Below are positions 6,659-7,256 of a DNA stretch of 7,256 bases, one piece after another (within the stretch, counting starts at the first letter, position 1; each line of letters starts with the position of its first letter). A program made the translations under genes and the position numbers. The stretch covers positions 1 to 7,256 of the forward strand of contig DAIDJA010000085.1 of assembly GCA_027451605.1 (NCBI GenBank), read 5' to 3'. Source of the DNA: Acidimicrobiales bacterium (GTDB taxonomy: Bacteria; Actinomycetota; Acidimicrobiia; Acidimicrobiales; JABEUL01). The notes beneath the pieces were generated by a model that was not told the DNA's origin, did no database searches, and saw nothing but the letters and a program-made list of their open reading frames with translations.

Positions 6659-6672
6659 TTTGCAATAGCAAA
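6659..6672. repeat. Short inverted repeat in the divergent intergenic region
   Basis: TTTGC (6659-6663) and GCAAA (6668-6672) form a perfect inverted repeat with a 4-base spacer. It lies between the divergent lepB and ABC permease genes, upstream of both proposed -10 elements, about 50 bases from each start codon. It could be a small operator read by a dimeric regulator of either gene. A 5-bp arm is short enough to occur by chance, and no named operator matches it. Confidence 0.2.
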
Positions 6673-6706
6673 GCTCTGTTGAATATTTGCCATATCTGTA
6701 ATTGAT

Positions 6707-6712
6707 TAAAAT
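6707..6712 (+). promoter_or_regulatory. Candidate -10 element for the ABC permease gene, implying a leaderless mRNA
   Basis: TAAAAT at 6707-6712 is a close match to TATAAT and ends 8 bases before the ATG at 6721, so transcription would begin at or just before the start codon. There is no Shine-Dalgarno sequence between it and the ATG. TTGCCA (6687-6692) could be a -35 but with a 14-base spacer only. The arrangement mirrors that of the divergent lepB gene. Confidence 0.35.
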
Positions 6713-6720
6713 TGTTACTC

Positions 6721-7256
6721 ATGAACTATGTAACCGGAATAGGCCTTCAAATTCGAGATGAACAACGTAGTTTTTGGCGAAATCCTCCGGCCGCCTTCTT
6801 TACCTTTGGATTTACGATTATGTTTCTGGTTCTCTTCAGTGCTATCTTTGGCAATCAAAAACTATCAATACACGGGTTGAAATTTATCAACTACTACGTT
6901 CCGTCCATAATAACTTTAGGCATCATTAGCAGTTGTTATACTTCCGTGGCGATGCTGCTTTTAATGAGGGCAAAAAATGGTACCTTCAAGAGACTTAAGC
7001 TTACCCCCCTTCCCAATTCCATCTATATAGGCGGAATTATCGGAAGTTCGATTTTAACCGGGATAATACTCACAATACTGACAATGGCATTTGGAATGAT
7101 TTTCTATCACGTAGGACTGCCGAAGGATATCGGTATATTTTTACTGTCTATTTTTGCGGGCTCTGTCACATTTTCCCTTTTGGGAATTGTCGTGGCAACA
7201 TTTGTGCCCAATGTCGAAGCAGGTCCGCCTGTCATCAACGGCATTATATTGCCGCT
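6721..7256 (+). CDS. ABC-2 type transporter permease, N-terminal part (3' end outside window)
   Basis: The frame is open from the ATG at 6721 to the window end, giving 178 complete codons without a stop. The start LQIRDEQRSFWRNPPAAFF (9-27) is the typical opening of ABC-2 permeases: a short amphipathic segment with an RNP-like element just before the first membrane helix (about 27-44). The region KFINYYVPSIITLGIISS (54-71) begins the second helix, followed by RAKNGTFKRLKLTPLPNS (83-100), the cytoplasmic stretch that contacts the ATPase and carries the common R-L-x-x-TPLP pattern. Further helices lie at about 101-131 and 138-163, and VPNVEAGPPVINGIILP continues as in drug or lipid exporters of this family. 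The substrate cannot be told. No ATPase gene is visible; it often precedes the permease but here must lie downstream or elsewhere. An in-frame TTG at 6712 is an alternative start. The gene is transcribed away from lepB across a 113-base gap. Confidence 0.87.
   Translation, partial: MNYVTGIGLQIRDEQRSFWRNPPAAFFTFGFTIMFLVLFSAIFGNQKLSIHGLKFINYYVPSIITLGIISSCYTSVAMLLLMRAKNGTFKRLKLTPLPNSIYIGGIIGSSILTGIILTILTMAFGMIFYHVGLPKDIGIFLLSIFAGSVTFSLLGIVVATFVPNVEAGPPVINGIILP

Overview
This window looks like a chromosomal segment of an AT-rich actinobacterium. The main clue is the gene order on the minus strand: a Ski2-like RNA helicase (HelY type) directly downstream of tatC and a tatA/tatB-family gene. That order is well known from actinobacteria, for example tatA-tatC-helY in mycobacteria. 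The low G+C (about two-fifths by eye) and the long tandem ThyX-family protein at the end of the cluster suggest a low-GC aquatic lineage such as Acidimicrobiia. That placement is inference; the phylum-level call is firmer than the class.

Layout. The left edge (1-453, plus strand) holds the 3' part of an unrecognised membrane protein. It converges on the main block across a 149-base gap that contains a possible minus-strand terminator. From about 6607 down to 603, six genes run leftwards: signal peptidase I (lepB), a small one-helix membrane protein of unknown function, a TatB-like protein, TatC, a HelY-type helicase and a two-domain ThyX-family protein. Most gaps are 2 to 57 bases. The only larger one is 110 bases before the helicase, where an internal promoter can be proposed. 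A divergent gene starts at 6721 on the plus strand and runs off the right edge; it encodes the N-terminal 178 residues of an ABC-2 type transporter permease.

How the genes relate. lepB, the small membrane protein, tatB and tatC form a compact export module: TatB/TatC recognise twin-arginine signal peptides on folded proteins, and signal peptidase I removes signal peptides on the outer face of the membrane. The helicase (RNA remodelling) and ThyX-like protein (dTMP or flavin chemistry by family) have no obvious functional link to export and probably share transcription only.

No tRNA, rRNA, CRISPR array, insertion sequence or attachment site is visible. I see no radically new system. The points most worth a second look are the tandem ThyX protein, whose catalytic motif appears divided between its two halves, the unassigned 80-residue membrane protein embedded in the export module, and the near absence of Shine-Dalgarno sequences. 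The last comes with -10-like hexamers placed 7 to 8 bases before both divergent start codons, which suggests leaderless mRNAs.
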